Origin: Lachnospiraceae bacterium P6B14
GTDB taxonomy: Bacteria > Bacillota > Clostridia > Lachnospirales > Lachnospiraceae
Reading direction: 5' to 3'
Length of the DNA: 64,000 nt
Assembly: GCA_000687695.1 (NCBI GenBank)
Contig: JHWZ01000001.1
Location: 186,001-250,000 of the forward strand
Made by a program: the position numbers and the translations under genes. Below are positions 36,580-46,100 of the stretch, piece by piece. How positions within the stretch are numbered: position 1 is the stretch's first letter; every line of letters starts with the position of its first letter. The notes beneath the pieces are model-generated. The model ran no database searches. It saw only the letters and a list, made by a program, of their open reading frames with translations, and was not told the origin of the DNA.

Positions 36580-36608
36580 TTGCATTTCGATACGATATGG
36601 AGTATGAT
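36580..36608 (+). promoter_or_regulatory. Promoter of the hypothetical / 2-hydroxyacid dehydrogenase operon
   Basis: TTGCAT (36580-36585) and TATGAT (36603-36608) with a 17-bp spacer, 40 bp before the first ATG and divergent from the ADP-ribosylglycohydrolase promoter. Confidence 0.7.
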
Positions 36609-36648
36609 TAAAAATAGCAATAAAAACAATGCAAATAAAGGAGGCACC

Positions 36649-37035
36649 ATGATCAGAAAGATAGATGAAGATACAAGATTCGGCGTAGGTTCTTATCGTT
36701 ATGCATCGGACAGTATCCATAGCCTCGAACAGGCAATCTCATTCCTTTGCAAGACCAGAGATATAGCCGGCTACAAGGTAGAGTATATCAGACTCGAGGA
36801 TATCGACGGAAACGAAAACGATACCACCACCCGTATTTCCGCGGATGCAACACCGGAGTTCATCTGCGAGGATATACAGGGGAAAGAGATCCAGCGAGTC
36901 GCCTTAGTCGGCATGTACATGGGTGCAGCCTGCCGTGTGTCGGTATATCTGAAAGGGTATACGATCCACCTGTTTTTAGACACACTCGATCCGATGATAC
37001 GTGACAGGATGGTAGAGGAGTTCGGAAAGCTATGA
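36649..37035 (+). CDS. Hypothetical protein, coupled to the dehydrogenase gene
   Basis: A 128-aa soluble protein that I do not recognise. It starts MIRKIDEDTRFGVGSYRYAS and has a mixed alpha/beta look with no signal peptide, membrane segment or cysteine cluster. AAAGGAGGCACC precedes the ATG at 36649. Its TGA overlaps the ATG of the following D-2-hydroxyacid dehydrogenase gene (ATGA), so the two are made together, which hints at a shared pathway or partner role. Confidence 0.75.
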   Translation: MIRKIDEDTRFGVGSYRYASDSIHSLEQAISFLCKTRDIAGYKVEYIRLEDIDGNENDTTTRISADATPEFICEDIQGKEIQRVALVGMYMGAACRVSVYLKGYTIHLFLDTLDPMIRDRMVEEFGKL

Positions 37036-38015
37036 GTCAAATGAAGATAGTTGTTCTCGAGGCAGATGCTGCAGGTGTAAGCTTTGACGAGTTGAAAAGA
37101 TTCGGTGAGCTTGTAACCTACGAGCATACACCTCAGGAGCTTGTCGCAGAAAGGATACGGGACGCGGACATAGTAGTCCCAAATAAATGCTTACTACACG
37201 AGGATGTTCTTAAGTCGGCACAAAAACTGAAGCTGATCTGCGAGGCCGCGACCGGATATAATAATATCGATATTGATTACTGTAAAAAAACAGGAATCCC
37301 TGTTACAAATGCCCGGGGGTATTCTACCGAGGCGGTGGTTCAGCACACGTTCGCTCTGCTTTTACATGTATGGGAAAAACTCGGTTATTATTCCGACTAT
37401 GTTTCTTCGGGAAGCTACTCCGCACAGGAATCCTTCACTCATATGGGAAAGACTTTTTTGGAGTTAACAGGAAAAAGATTTGGAGTGATAGGACTCGGTG
37501 CGATAGGAAGACGCGTTGCCGAAGTAGCGACCGCTTTCGGTATGGAGGTAGTATATTTTTCCGCAAGCGGAAACACTTATGACGCTCCTTATAAAAGACT
37601 GGACTTCGATGAGTTTTTATCATCCTGCGATGTTATATCATGTCATGCTCCGCTAAATGATAACACAAAAGGTATGATGAATTATAACGCATTTAGTAAG
37701 TGTAAAAGTACCTGTGTATTTTTGAATCTCGGACGCGGTCCGATAGTTGTTGAGGAGGATTTAAAAAGAGCACTCGAAGAGAATGTGATCGCAGCTGCGG
37801 CACTTGATGTTTTTGAAAAAGAACCGCTCTCGGATGACAGTCCACTGATGGAACTGGCAAAAAAATATAAGGGTACAGAGAACGAAGATAGACTGCTTCT
37901 CACTCCTCATATAGCCTGGGCTCCGTTGGAGGCAAGGCAGAGACTGGTCACGGATGTTGCCATGAGCATAAATGCCTGGCTTGATGGCAAACCGAGGTCA
38001 CTGGTGACGAAATAA
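37032..38015 (+). CDS. D-isomer-specific 2-hydroxyacid dehydrogenase
   Basis: NAD(P)-dependent reductase of 2-keto acids, 327 aa. The nucleotide-binding motif is GKRFGVIGLGAIGRRVAEVA; the catalytic Arg is in NLGRGPIVVEEDL, the Glu in LDVFEKEPL and the His in TPHIAWAPLEARQR. These place it in the D-lactate/glycerate/phosphoglycerate dehydrogenase superfamily, in the hydroxypyruvate-reductase-like group, but the substrate cannot be read. Cytoplasmic. It is followed by a terminator. Confidence 0.9.
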   Translation: MSQMKIVVLEADAAGVSFDELKRFGELVTYEHTPQELVAERIRDADIVVPNKCLLHEDVLKSAQKLKLICEAATGYNNIDIDYCKKTGIPVTNARGYSTEAVVQHTFALLLHVWEKLGYYSDYVSSGSYSAQESFTHMGKTFLELTGKRFGVIGLGAIGRRVAEVATAFGMEVVYFSASGNTYDAPYKRLDFDEFLSSCDVISCHAPLNDNTKGMMNYNAFSKCKSTCVFLNLGRGPIVVEEDLKRALEENVIAAAALDVFEKEPLSDDSPLMELAKKYKGTENEDRLLLTPHIAWAPLEARQRLVTDVAMSINAWLDGKPRSLVTK

Positions 38016-38036
38016 GAACAAACAATAAACGAAACG

Positions 38037-38060
38037 ATAGCTCGCCTGATGGCGGGCTAT
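38037..38060 (+). terminator. Terminator after the dehydrogenase gene
   Basis: ATAGCTCGCC-TGAT-GGCGGGCTAT, a 10-bp stem with a G-T pair, followed by TTGT. Weak T tract. Confidence 0.65.
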
Positions 38061-38082
38061 TTGTACTTATAAAGAAAGTTTT

Positions 38083-38122
38083 TGGAAATTATATTGACAT
38101 TATGGAAATATTTTGGTAATAT
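38083..38122 (+). promoter_or_regulatory. HTH-Uma2 promoter with three phased repeats
   Basis: TTGACA (38094-38099) and TAATAT (38117-38122) with a 17-bp spacer. Three similar boxes, TGGAAATT (38083), TGGAAATA (38103) and TGGTAATA (38114), lie 20 and 11 bp apart through the promoter, a possible operator for the helix-turn-helix domain of the gene it drives (inference). Confidence 0.6.
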
Positions 38123-38156
38123 TATGATGTAAGGATGTAATATGGAGGTGAAGCAT

Positions 38157-39041
38157 ATGACACTTACCGAATTAAAACAAGCCAAAATAGAAACCGGACT
38201 CAGCTATGAGGAGATCGCTGAAAAGTCAGGTGTTCCTCTCAGCACAGTTCAGAAGGTCTTCAGTGGCGCCACGAAGAGTCCCAGATCAGATACACTCAAA
38301 CAGCTTTCTAGGGCGTTTGGTTATTTAGATGAGATTTATTCAGGTAAAGCGCTCACCTCGAAGCATACCACTGTGGCTGAGCCTGCGCATGATTTCGGAA
38401 AGCCTCTTGCTCTGGAGCCTGCATTTGAACCGGGAAGTCGCGAACCGTTCCGGCGACAGGGCACATATACTGTGGAGGATTATTACCGGGTACCTGATGA
38501 TCGAAGAGTCGAGCTTATCGATGGAGTTTTTTATGATATGACCGCTCCTTCGACTATCCATCAGCATCTGGTCATGCATATTTCAACACAAGTATTCTCG
38601 TTCATTCAAAAGAATCACGGAAAATGCGTTCCCTTTGTTGCGCCCACTGATGTGCGCCTTGATATCCTAAAGGATGATCGTTCGATGGTACAGCCTGATA
38701 TTTTTGTTGTATGTGACGAAGAAAAAATAGACATAGATAATGTAAAAGGTGCACCCGACTTTGTAGCGGAAATACTCTCACCTTCAACGAGAAATACAGA
38801 CATGACAAAAAAGCTTAAAAAATATGTAGATGCCGGAGTCAGAGAATACTGGATCGTCGATCCTGAGATTGGACAGATCATGGTGTATGATTTTGAAAAG
38901 AACTCTAGTTTTAAAATGTATTCCTTCGGAGAAAAAGTGCCTGTAAGTATCTATGATGGAAAATTGAAAATTGACTTCGGTGACATGCCCAAGTTTATTA
39001 CTAAGTGGTACGATGACGACTGGAAGCTGAGGACATACTGA
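38157..39041 (+). CDS. HTH-XRE / Uma2 (PD-(D/E)XK nuclease-like) fusion protein
   Basis: A 294-aa protein in two parts. Residues about 1-60 are an XRE-type helix-turn-helix (SYEEIAEKSGVPLSTVQKVF then LKQLSRAFGY). A Pro-rich linker leads to a Uma2 domain from residue about 105 (YTVEDYYRVPDDRRVELIDG), with nuclease-like residues in VQPDIFVV, VAEILSPSTRNTDMTKKLKK and EYWIVDPE. Uma2 families expand in cyanobacteria and Firmicutes and have unknown function. The ATG at 38157 is chosen because GGAGGTG lies 6 nt before it and overlaps the earlier ATG at 38142. The 3' end overlaps the broken MFS gene by 41 bp. Confidence 0.85.
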   Translation: MTLTELKQAKIETGLSYEEIAEKSGVPLSTVQKVFSGATKSPRSDTLKQLSRAFGYLDEIYSGKALTSKHTTVAEPAHDFGKPLALEPAFEPGSREPFRRQGTYTVEDYYRVPDDRRVELIDGVFYDMTAPSTIHQHLVMHISTQVFSFIQKNHGKCVPFVAPTDVRLDILKDDRSMVQPDIFVVCDEEKIDIDNVKGAPDFVAEILSPSTRNTDMTKKLKKYVDAGVREYWIVDPEIGQIMVYDFEKNSSFKMYSFGEKVPVSIYDGKLKIDFGDMPKFITKWYDDDWKLRTY

Positions 39042-39776
39042 AGAATGCTATCACAACACCTACACCACAAACGACAGCGCCGGTGATGAGCATAACCGTG
39101 ATACCCAGGTTGTCAAGGATCCAACCGCTGACAAGATTAGAAAATACACCCCCTACGGTTATAGCACTCGTTATGAATGCCTGTCCCTTTACCTGATCAA
39201 GCTCGGCCATATAACCGCTCACATAGTATGCTGCGGCAGGGATGAAAACCGCATAAGCGAAAAGCTGGAACGACTGACTGAAATACATCATCGCCATGTT
39301 CCCATATCCTCAACTATACCGCCGATAAAAAATGCAGTTACGGCAAAGCTTGCAGAACCGAGTCCTCTCGCAAGACCGTAAAAGATGTTACACCCTGCCT
39401 TCTGGTACTCAAAGCAAAGCGCAGTCATCACAGGCTGATAAGCAAACTGGATCATATATATGATGATATAGGCGATAAATATTATCGGTTTATTTTTATC
39501 GGTGATCATAAGGATAGCGGATCCGGCCATGATGATCAAAACCGATATGATTATAAATCTTCTGTTGGTAAGTGCGCCCGGTTTATCTATTATTCCCGCA
39601 AAAACAGGCTGAGCTATCGCGGAAAGGATATTTGCTATCGCAAGCAATACCCCGACCTCGGTATTATTAAACCCGTTCGCAAGAAGATATACTGCCGCCA
39701 ATGCATGAATCGTGCAAAATGCAACAAAGTATGCGGCATTTAAAAGTGTATACCTGAACGTCCAGAATCTGCCCAT
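39001..39776 (-). pseudogene. Broken MFS transporter gene (internal deletion and frame change)
   Basis: Two pieces of one LacY-like MFS transporter lie in different frames. The first (39776 to about 39288) gives helices 1-5, from GRFWTFRYTLLNAAYFVAFC to FFIGGIVEDMG, then stops. The second (39297 to 39001) gives helices 9-12, from YFSQSFQLFAYAVFIPAAAY to VCGVGVVIAFFSM. Together they make about 260 aa of an expected 390-420, so about 130 residues (helices 6-8) are missing at the joint. The tail after FFSM runs into the Uma2 gene and looks non-native. AGGGGGATTATA precedes the ATG at 39776. An assembly error is the main alternative. Confidence 0.8.
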
Positions 39777-39852
39777 TATAATCCCCCTATTTGTTTTCAA
39801 ACATCGCCTGCATGTATTGTTTTATCTATCTCCTTATGCTTTGGTGCACTTA

Positions 39853-39916
39853 TTATACTGCGTTATACTACACTAACTTATGCAGATATTTTATACTACG
39901 TTATACTTTTTGTCAA
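39853..39916 (-). promoter_or_regulatory. MFS gene promoter with two operator-like repeats
   Basis: TTGACA (39916-39911) and TAAAAT (39893-39888) with a 17-bp spacer, minus strand. Two 16-bp near-identical boxes, TTATACTACGTTATAC (39891-39906) and TTATACTGCGTTATAC (39853-39868), lie 38 bp apart, one inside the promoter and one downstream, as expected for a repressor that loops or cooperates. No adjacent regulator gene is seen. Confidence 0.65.
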
Positions 39917-39946
39917 ACCCCTCATATCATACGATTTTTTGAAAAT

Positions 39947-39975
39947 TTGCGCGCACAAAAAAACTATGATATAAT
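39947..39975 (+). promoter_or_regulatory. Promoter of the YgjP-like gene (leaderless)
   Basis: TTGCGC (39947-39952) and TATAAT (39970-39975) with a 17-bp spacer. The -10 box ends only 6 bp before the ATG, so transcription should start at or next to the first codon. Confidence 0.7.
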
Positions 39976-39981
39976 CAAAAA

Positions 39982-40557
39982 ATGAGCATACAATCTGAAA
40001 ACTACCGTATCATACGCAGCAAAAGAAAGACCATCTCGATCGAGGTCACACCCGATCTGGAGGTCATCGTTCGTGCGCCGAGATGGGTCGCAAAAAGAGA
40101 CATAAGATACTTTGTGGACGAGAAGGAAGGCTGGATCAAAAAGACTCTGGCAAGACTTGAAAAAGTCCGTGAGAGCGAGGGCGACAAACCGGATATCCGG
40201 CTGACCAATGACGAACTTAATGCGTTGAAAAAACAGGCTAAAGACATCATCCCGGAAAGAGTATCCTACTACGCTGCTAAACTGGGGGTCACATACGGCA
40301 CTATTACAATACGTCATCAGAAGACGAGATGGGGGAGCTGTTCGGCAAAAGGAAACCTTAACTTCAACTGCCTGCTGATGCTGGCGCCACCCGAAGTTCT
40401 CGATGCGATAGTAGTGCATGAACTGTGTCACAGAAAGGTTATGGATCATTCTGACCGTTTTTATAAGGAAGTATACAAGGTATATCCCGACTATGATAAA
40501 TGGAATAAATGGCTTAAAGACCATGGAGCCGAACTGCAACGGAGGAATCCGTCATGA
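39982..40557 (+). CDS. YgjP/DUF45-type zinc metallopeptidase-like protein
   Basis: A 191-aa cytoplasmic protein. It shows the DUF45 order: N-terminal strands (YRIIRSKRKTISIEVTPD), the RWGSCSAKGNLNFN block, and the zinc motif HELCH in VVHELCHRKVMDHSDRFYK, with a further downstream Tyr/Trp-rich segment. The fold is that of gluzincin-like WLM/SprT peptidases; the substrate is unknown. There is no ribosome-binding site: the -10 box sits 6 bp before the ATG, so the mRNA appears leaderless. It is divergent from the broken MFS gene. Confidence 0.88.
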   Translation: MSIQSENYRIIRSKRKTISIEVTPDLEVIVRAPRWVAKRDIRYFVDEKEGWIKKTLARLEKVRESEGDKPDIRLTNDELNALKKQAKDIIPERVSYYAAKLGVTYGTITIRHQKTRWGSCSAKGNLNFNCLLMLAPPEVLDAIVVHELCHRKVMDHSDRFYKEVYKVYPDYDKWNKWLKDHGAELQRRNPS

Positions 40558-40620
40558 GTGGAAACTATTCCGTCTAACCTATGAAAACAAAAACAAAAAG
40601 GGAGACTGTGAATAAACTAA

Positions 40621-40655
40621 AAAACGGCACCGATCTGTAACGATCAGTGCCGTTT
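40621..40655. terminator. Bidirectional terminator between convergent genes
   Basis: AAACGGCACCGATC pairs with GATCAGTGCCGTTT around a 6-nt loop, flanked by A and T runs. It lies between the YgjP-like gene and the glycogen phosphorylase gene. Confidence 0.88.
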
Positions 40656-40707
40656 ATAATTCTTACATAAGATGTTCTCTTCCGGTCTGGTCACGACCAT
40701 AAACTCC

Positions 40708-43185
40708 TTATCTGATAGTCACTTTATCCAAATGCCAGATGTCATCCACGTACTCCTGGATGGTACGATCGGATGAGAACTTACCGACCTTGGCAACCTG
40801 GGTCATAGCCATCTTTGCCCACTTCTTTTCATTCTTATAAGCCTTCTCAACTTCCTTCTGAGCAGCCTCATATGAGCGGAAGTCCTTCAGGATGAAGTAC
40901 TGATCCGCAGGTGTGCCGCCATCTCTCTCGAGAAGTGAGTTATAAAGCTCGCGGAAAAGCTCCGGATCCTGACGTGAGTAAGTGCCGTCGATCAGCTGAG
41001 TGAGGACTGCACGCACATCTCCATCCATGTTGTAGATGTCCTTCGGATCGTACTGGCCATTGTGCTCGAAATCGATAACCTCCTGTGAACTCAGACCGAA
41101 GATAAATGCGTTCTCCTGGCCAACCTCCTCGACGATCTCGACGTTCGCACCGTCCATGGTTCCGAGTGTAGGAGCACCGTTCAGCATGAACTTCATGTTT
41201 CCTGTACCGGATGCCTCCTTGGATGCGGTTGAGATCTGCTCTGATACATCCGCTGCCGCGAAGATAAGCTCAGCATTTGATACACGGTAGTTCTCGATGA
41301 ATACGACCTTGATCTTTCCTTTGATGGAAGTATCGTTGTTGATCACATCACCTACACTGTTTATAAGCTTGATGATAGCCTTCGCTCTTCTGTATCCGGC
41401 ACTGGCCTTTGCTCCGAAGATAAAGGTACGCGGATAGAAGCTCATAGAAGGATTCTTCTTCAGCTGGTTGTAAAGGTGCATGATATGAAGAATATTAAGC
41501 AACTGTCTTTTGTACTCATGCAGACGCTTTACCTGTACATCGAAGATAGATTTCGGATCCACCTCGATGCCATTGTGATTTTTGATATACTCAGCAAGTC
41601 TGACCTTGTTCTGATACTTGATACTCATGAACTCCTGCTGGCTCTTTTCGTCATCGATGAATACTGAAAGCTTGTCCATCTTTGACAGATCGGTGATCCA
41701 CTCGTCTCCGATTTTTTCGGTAACCCATGCAGCGAGCTTCGGATTTCCGTGAAGAAGGAATCTTCTCTGTGTGATACCGTTCGTTTTGTTGTTGAACTTC
41801 TTCGGCATCATGTCATAGAAGTCCTTGAGCTCCTGATTTTTCAGGATCTCAGTATGAAGTCTCGCCACGCCGTTTACAGAGAAGCCTGCAACGATAGCGA
41901 GATTTGCCATCTTTACCTGGCCGTCATAGATGATAGCCATCTTTCTTACCTTCTCCATATCTCCCGGATATTTTTCCTGGATTTTCAGAAGGAAGCGACG
42001 GTTGATTTCCTCAGTGATCTGATAGATACGCGGAAGGAGACGTGAGAACAGCTCAAGCGGCCATTTCTCCAAAGCCTCGCTCATGATCGTATGGTTTGTA
42101 TACGCACATGCTTTGCTCGTTACTTCCCATGCATCCTCCCATTCGAGGTTGTACTCGTCGAGAAGGATCCTCATCAGCTCAGGTATGGTTACCGTCGGAT
42201 GAGTATCGTTAAGCTGGAAGCAAACCTTCTCAGCAAGTCCGCGGATATCATCATGCTTCTCCATATACTTGGCAACAGCACGCTGAACGCTGGCGGATAC
42301 GAAGAAATACTGCTGCTTCAGACGAAGCTCTTTTCCTGCATAGTGGTTGTCGTTCGGATAGAGAACCTCACAGATGGTACGTGCCAGGTTCTGCTGCTCG
42401 ACAGCCTGCTGATAATCACCCTTGTCAAAGTGATCAAGGTTAAATGTATCGATAGCCTCCGCATCCCAGATACGAAGTGTATTTACAACATGGTTTCCGT
42501 AGCCCACTACCGGGAGATCATACGGCACTGCGAGTACCGACTGACAGCCCTCCTGTACGAACTTATCACGGCCTGTAGCCTCATCCTTGCGTACAGCCAC
42601 GTATCCGCCGAAGTTTACCTGAACGGCATACTCAGGACGCTTGATCTCGAACGGGTTACGATCCTTCAACCAATCATCCGGAGTCTCAATCTGAAATCCG
42701 TCTCTGATCTCCTGCTTGAACATACCGTATTTATAACGGATACCGCATCCGTATGCAGGATATCCGAGCGTGGAAAGAGAGTCGAGGAAGCATGCTGCAA
42801 GTCTTCCGAGACCACCGTTTCCGAGCGCTGCATCCGGCTCCTGATCCTCAAGTACATCAAGATCGAATCCCAGATCATCGAGCACGTCACGTACTACCTT
42901 ATCCTGCTTCAGATTGATAATAATGTTTCCGAGCGCTCTACCCATCAAAAACTCCATTGACAGATAGTAAACGGTCTTCACATCGTCCTTATCATACTTT
43001 TTGTGTGTTGCCATCCAGTCATCGACAACATCATCCTTTACCGCAAAAGCCACCGCCTGGAACATCTGCTGCGGAGTCGCCTCATCAACGGTTTTGCGGA
43101 AAAGAAGCTTCATGTAATCCTGGATTTTGTTCTTCAGATCCTTTTTTCTTTCCGCGTCAGTCATTACATTTTTTGCTGCCATCAT
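40708..43185 (-). CDS. glgP: Glycogen/maltodextrin phosphorylase
   Basis: Releases glucose 1-phosphate from alpha-1,4-glucans, 825 aa (usual size). Family blocks include YYLSMEFLMGRALGNIIINL, ALGNGGLGRLAACFLDSL, the catalytic-site NGITQRRFLLHGNP region and the pyridoxal-phosphate lysine motif EASGTGNMKFMLNG. AAAGGAGATAC precedes the ATG. It starts only 12 bp after the ileS stop codon, so it is probably co-transcribed with it, an unusual pairing of translation and storage metabolism. Confidence 0.95.
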   Translation of the reverse strand: MMAAKNVMTDAERKKDLKNKIQDYMKLLFRKTVDEATPQQMFQAVAFAVKDDVVDDWMATHKKYDKDDVKTVYYLSMEFLMGRALGNIIINLKQDKVVRDVLDDLGFDLDVLEDQEPDAALGNGGLGRLAACFLDSLSTLGYPAYGCGIRYKYGMFKQEIRDGFQIETPDDWLKDRNPFEIKRPEYAVQVNFGGYVAVRKDEATGRDKFVQEGCQSVLAVPYDLPVVGYGNHVVNTLRIWDAEAIDTFNLDHFDKGDYQQAVEQQNLARTICEVLYPNDNHYAGKELRLKQQYFFVSASVQRAVAKYMEKHDDIRGLAEKVCFQLNDTHPTVTIPELMRILLDEYNLEWEDAWEVTSKACAYTNHTIMSEALEKWPLELFSRLLPRIYQITEEINRRFLLKIQEKYPGDMEKVRKMAIIYDGQVKMANLAIVAGFSVNGVARLHTEILKNQELKDFYDMMPKKFNNKTNGITQRRFLLHGNPKLAAWVTEKIGDEWITDLSKMDKLSVFIDDEKSQQEFMSIKYQNKVRLAEYIKNHNGIEVDPKSIFDVQVKRLHEYKRQLLNILHIMHLYNQLKKNPSMSFYPRTFIFGAKASAGYRRAKAIIKLINSVGDVINNDTSIKGKIKVVFIENYRVSNAELIFAAADVSEQISTASKEASGTGNMKFMLNGAPTLGTMDGANVEIVEEVGQENAFIFGLSSQEVIDFEHNGQYDPKDIYNMDGDVRAVLTQLIDGTYSRQDPELFRELYNSLLERDGGTPADQYFILKDFRSYEAAQKEVEKAYKNEKKWAKMAMTQVAKVGKFSSDRTIQEYVDDIWHLDKVTIR

Positions 43186-43197
43186 GTATCTCCTTTC

Positions 43198-46100
43198 TTA
43201 TAATCTCTCAGTTCCGAGTGTCACTGCCTCACCGTTTATCTTCCACTCTTTAGCGGTGCCGCCGGTCTGACCGTAGACGATCTCGTCGGCCAAGGTATCA
43301 TGCTTGATAGCCTCTTCATTGGCAGTAAAAATATCACGTATCTTGTCATTTTTATCTACATAGATACGAATGTGATCCATTACCTCGTAGTCAGCTTCCT
43401 TACGCATCGTCTGAACCTTTGAGATGATCTCGCGTACGAATCCCTCCTCGATCAGCTCATCTGTAAGGTTGGTGTCGATCACGACGGTGATGCCGCGGTC
43501 GGTCTCCGATACGAAGCTGTCCATCTGCTTAGACTCGATCACAAGGTCGTCTCTGCTGATAAACTCATCGAGACCCTCTAATGTGATCTTCACTTCGTTT
43601 CTCTCATTCAGCATAGCCATCGCTTCGTTGCCGTCGAGCGCGAGAAGAAGATCCTTAACCTGATTGATCTTGCCTCCGAAGCGCTTGCCGAGAGTTTTGA
43701 AGTTCGGCTTGATGGTGTAGTCGGTGAAGTCTGCCACATCGTCCGTGAGCACAACTTCTTTTACATTTAACTCATCCGCTATGATATCAGTATAGAATGC
43801 GTCGAGCTCGCCGTCTGCTTTTACATATATCTTTCCGATAGGCTGACGGTTTTTGATATTTGCGGTATTTCTTGCCGCACGTCCGAGCACTACTATCTGC
43901 AGCAACTCGTCCATCTTTTTCTCAAGCTCGGTATCGATATGATCCTCATTTACCTTCGGGAAGTCACAAAGGTGGATGGACTCCGGAGCATTTTTATCGA
44001 GGCCTCTTACAAGGTTCTGATAGATGCTCTCTGTCATGAACGGGATCATCGGTGCCGCTGCCTTTGAGATGGTAACGAGTGCGGTATAAAGCGTCATGTA
44101 TGCGTTTATCTTGTCCTGCTCCATGCCCTTTGCCCAGAAACGGTCACGACAGCGTCTGACATACCAGTTACTCATCTCCTCCACGAAGGCCGTGAGCGCT
44201 TTCGCCGTCTCAGGGATGCGGTAATTCTCGAGGTTCTCATCTACTTCTTTTACCGTAGAGTTCAGTCTCGAGAGGAGCCACTTGTCAATAACCGCGAGCG
44301 AGTCATAGTCAAGCTCGTATTTTGTCGCATCAAAATCATCTATATTTGCATACAGTACGAAAAATGCATAGGTGTTCCACAGTGTTCCCATGAACTTTCT
44401 CTGGCCTTCGGTAACGGCCTTCCCATGGAATCTGTTTGGAAGCCACGGTGCACTGTTGATGTAGAAGTACCATCTGATCGCATCAGCACCATAGGTCTTT
44501 AATGCCTCCATCGGATCGACTGCATTTCCCTTACTCTTGCTCATCTTCTGACCGTTCTCATCCTGTACGTGTCCGAGGACGATAACGTTCTCATACGGAG
44601 CCTTGTCAAAGAGCAGTGTCGACTCAGCGAGCAATGAATAGAACCATCCTCTGGTCTGATCCACGGCCTCGGAGATAAACTGTGCCGGGAACTGCTGCTC
44701 GAACAACTCTTTGTTTTCGAAAGGATAATGATGCTGTGCAAACGGCATCGCTCCGGAGTCAAACCAGCAGTCGATAACCTCAGGAACCCTTCTCATAGTC
44801 TTTCCGCACTTAGGACAGGTGCATGTAACCTCGTCTATGTACGGACGATGGAGTTCAACTTCTGCGGCCTTCGGATCACCGGACTTCTCAGCGAGCTCTG
44901 CTCTGCTTCCGATGGATATCTGCTCACCACACTCTTCGCACTCCCAGATATTTAACGGAGTACCCCAGTAGCGGTTACGCGATACTGCCCAATCCTGGAT
45001 ATTCTCAAGCCAGTCACCGAAACGTCCTGTTCCGATTGACTCAGGGATCCAATTGATGGTGTTGTTATTTTTGATAAGGTTATCCTTAACCTTGGTCATC
45101 TCAATATACCACGACTCTCTCGCATAGTAGATAAGCGGAGTGTCACAGCGCCAGCAGAACGGATAATCATGCTCAAACTTCGGTGCCGAGAAAAGAAGGC
45201 CTGCGATGTCGAGGTCTTTTAATACCATCGGATCCGCATCCTTGACGAAGGTTCCCGCATACGGTGTTTCCTCGGTCAGATTACCCTTGTCATCCACAAA
45301 CTGTACGAACGGAAGGTCATAGTTTCTTCCAACCTTCGCGTCGTCCTCACCGAATGCCGGTGCGATGTGGACGATACCGGTACCGTCTGTCATCGTAACG
45401 TAGCTGTCACATGTAATATAGTGTCCCTTTTTATGCTGCTTTTCGCAGGTCGGTTTTACGAAATCAAAGAGAGGCTCATACTCTTTTCTCTCGAGATCTG
45501 TTCCCTTGTAACTCTCGAGAACCTCGTATGCGCTTCCGTCGGCGTTTGCATCGAACTTCTCAGTAAGCGTTGAAAGAACGGTATCAAGAAGAGCCTCAGC
45601 CATGTAGTAGGTAAAGCCGTCGATAGCCTTTACCTTTACATATGTCTCATCAGGGTTTACGCAGAGCGCAACGTTTGACGGAAGAGTCCACGGTGTAGTC
45701 GTCCAAGCAAGGAAGTATGCATCCTCACCCACCACCTTGAAACGAACGATAGCGGAACGCTCCTTGACATTTTTATAGCCCTGAGCTACCTCGTGTGAAG
45801 ACAGAGGAGTACCACAACGCGGGCAGTAAGGTACGATCTTAAAGCCTTTGTAAAGGAGTCCCTTGTCCCAGATTTCCTTGAGTGCCCACCACTCCGACTC
45901 GATAAAGTCGTCATGATAGGTGACATATGGATTCTCCATGTCGGCCCAGAAGCCAACCACATCGGAGAACTCCTCCCACATGCCTTTGTATTTCCAGACT
46001 GATTCCTTGCATTTATTGATGAACGGATCCAGACCGTATTCCTCGATCTGCTCTTTGCCGTCGAGTCCGAGAAGCTTCTCCACTTCGAGCTCGACCGGGA

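Noticed and set aside
39001-39800. Two separate small membrane protein genes
   Set aside because: Together they match the beginning and end of one MFS transporter, so a pseudogene is more likely.
42091-42960. 289-codon plus-strand frame
   Set aside because: Antisense to glycogen phosphorylase.
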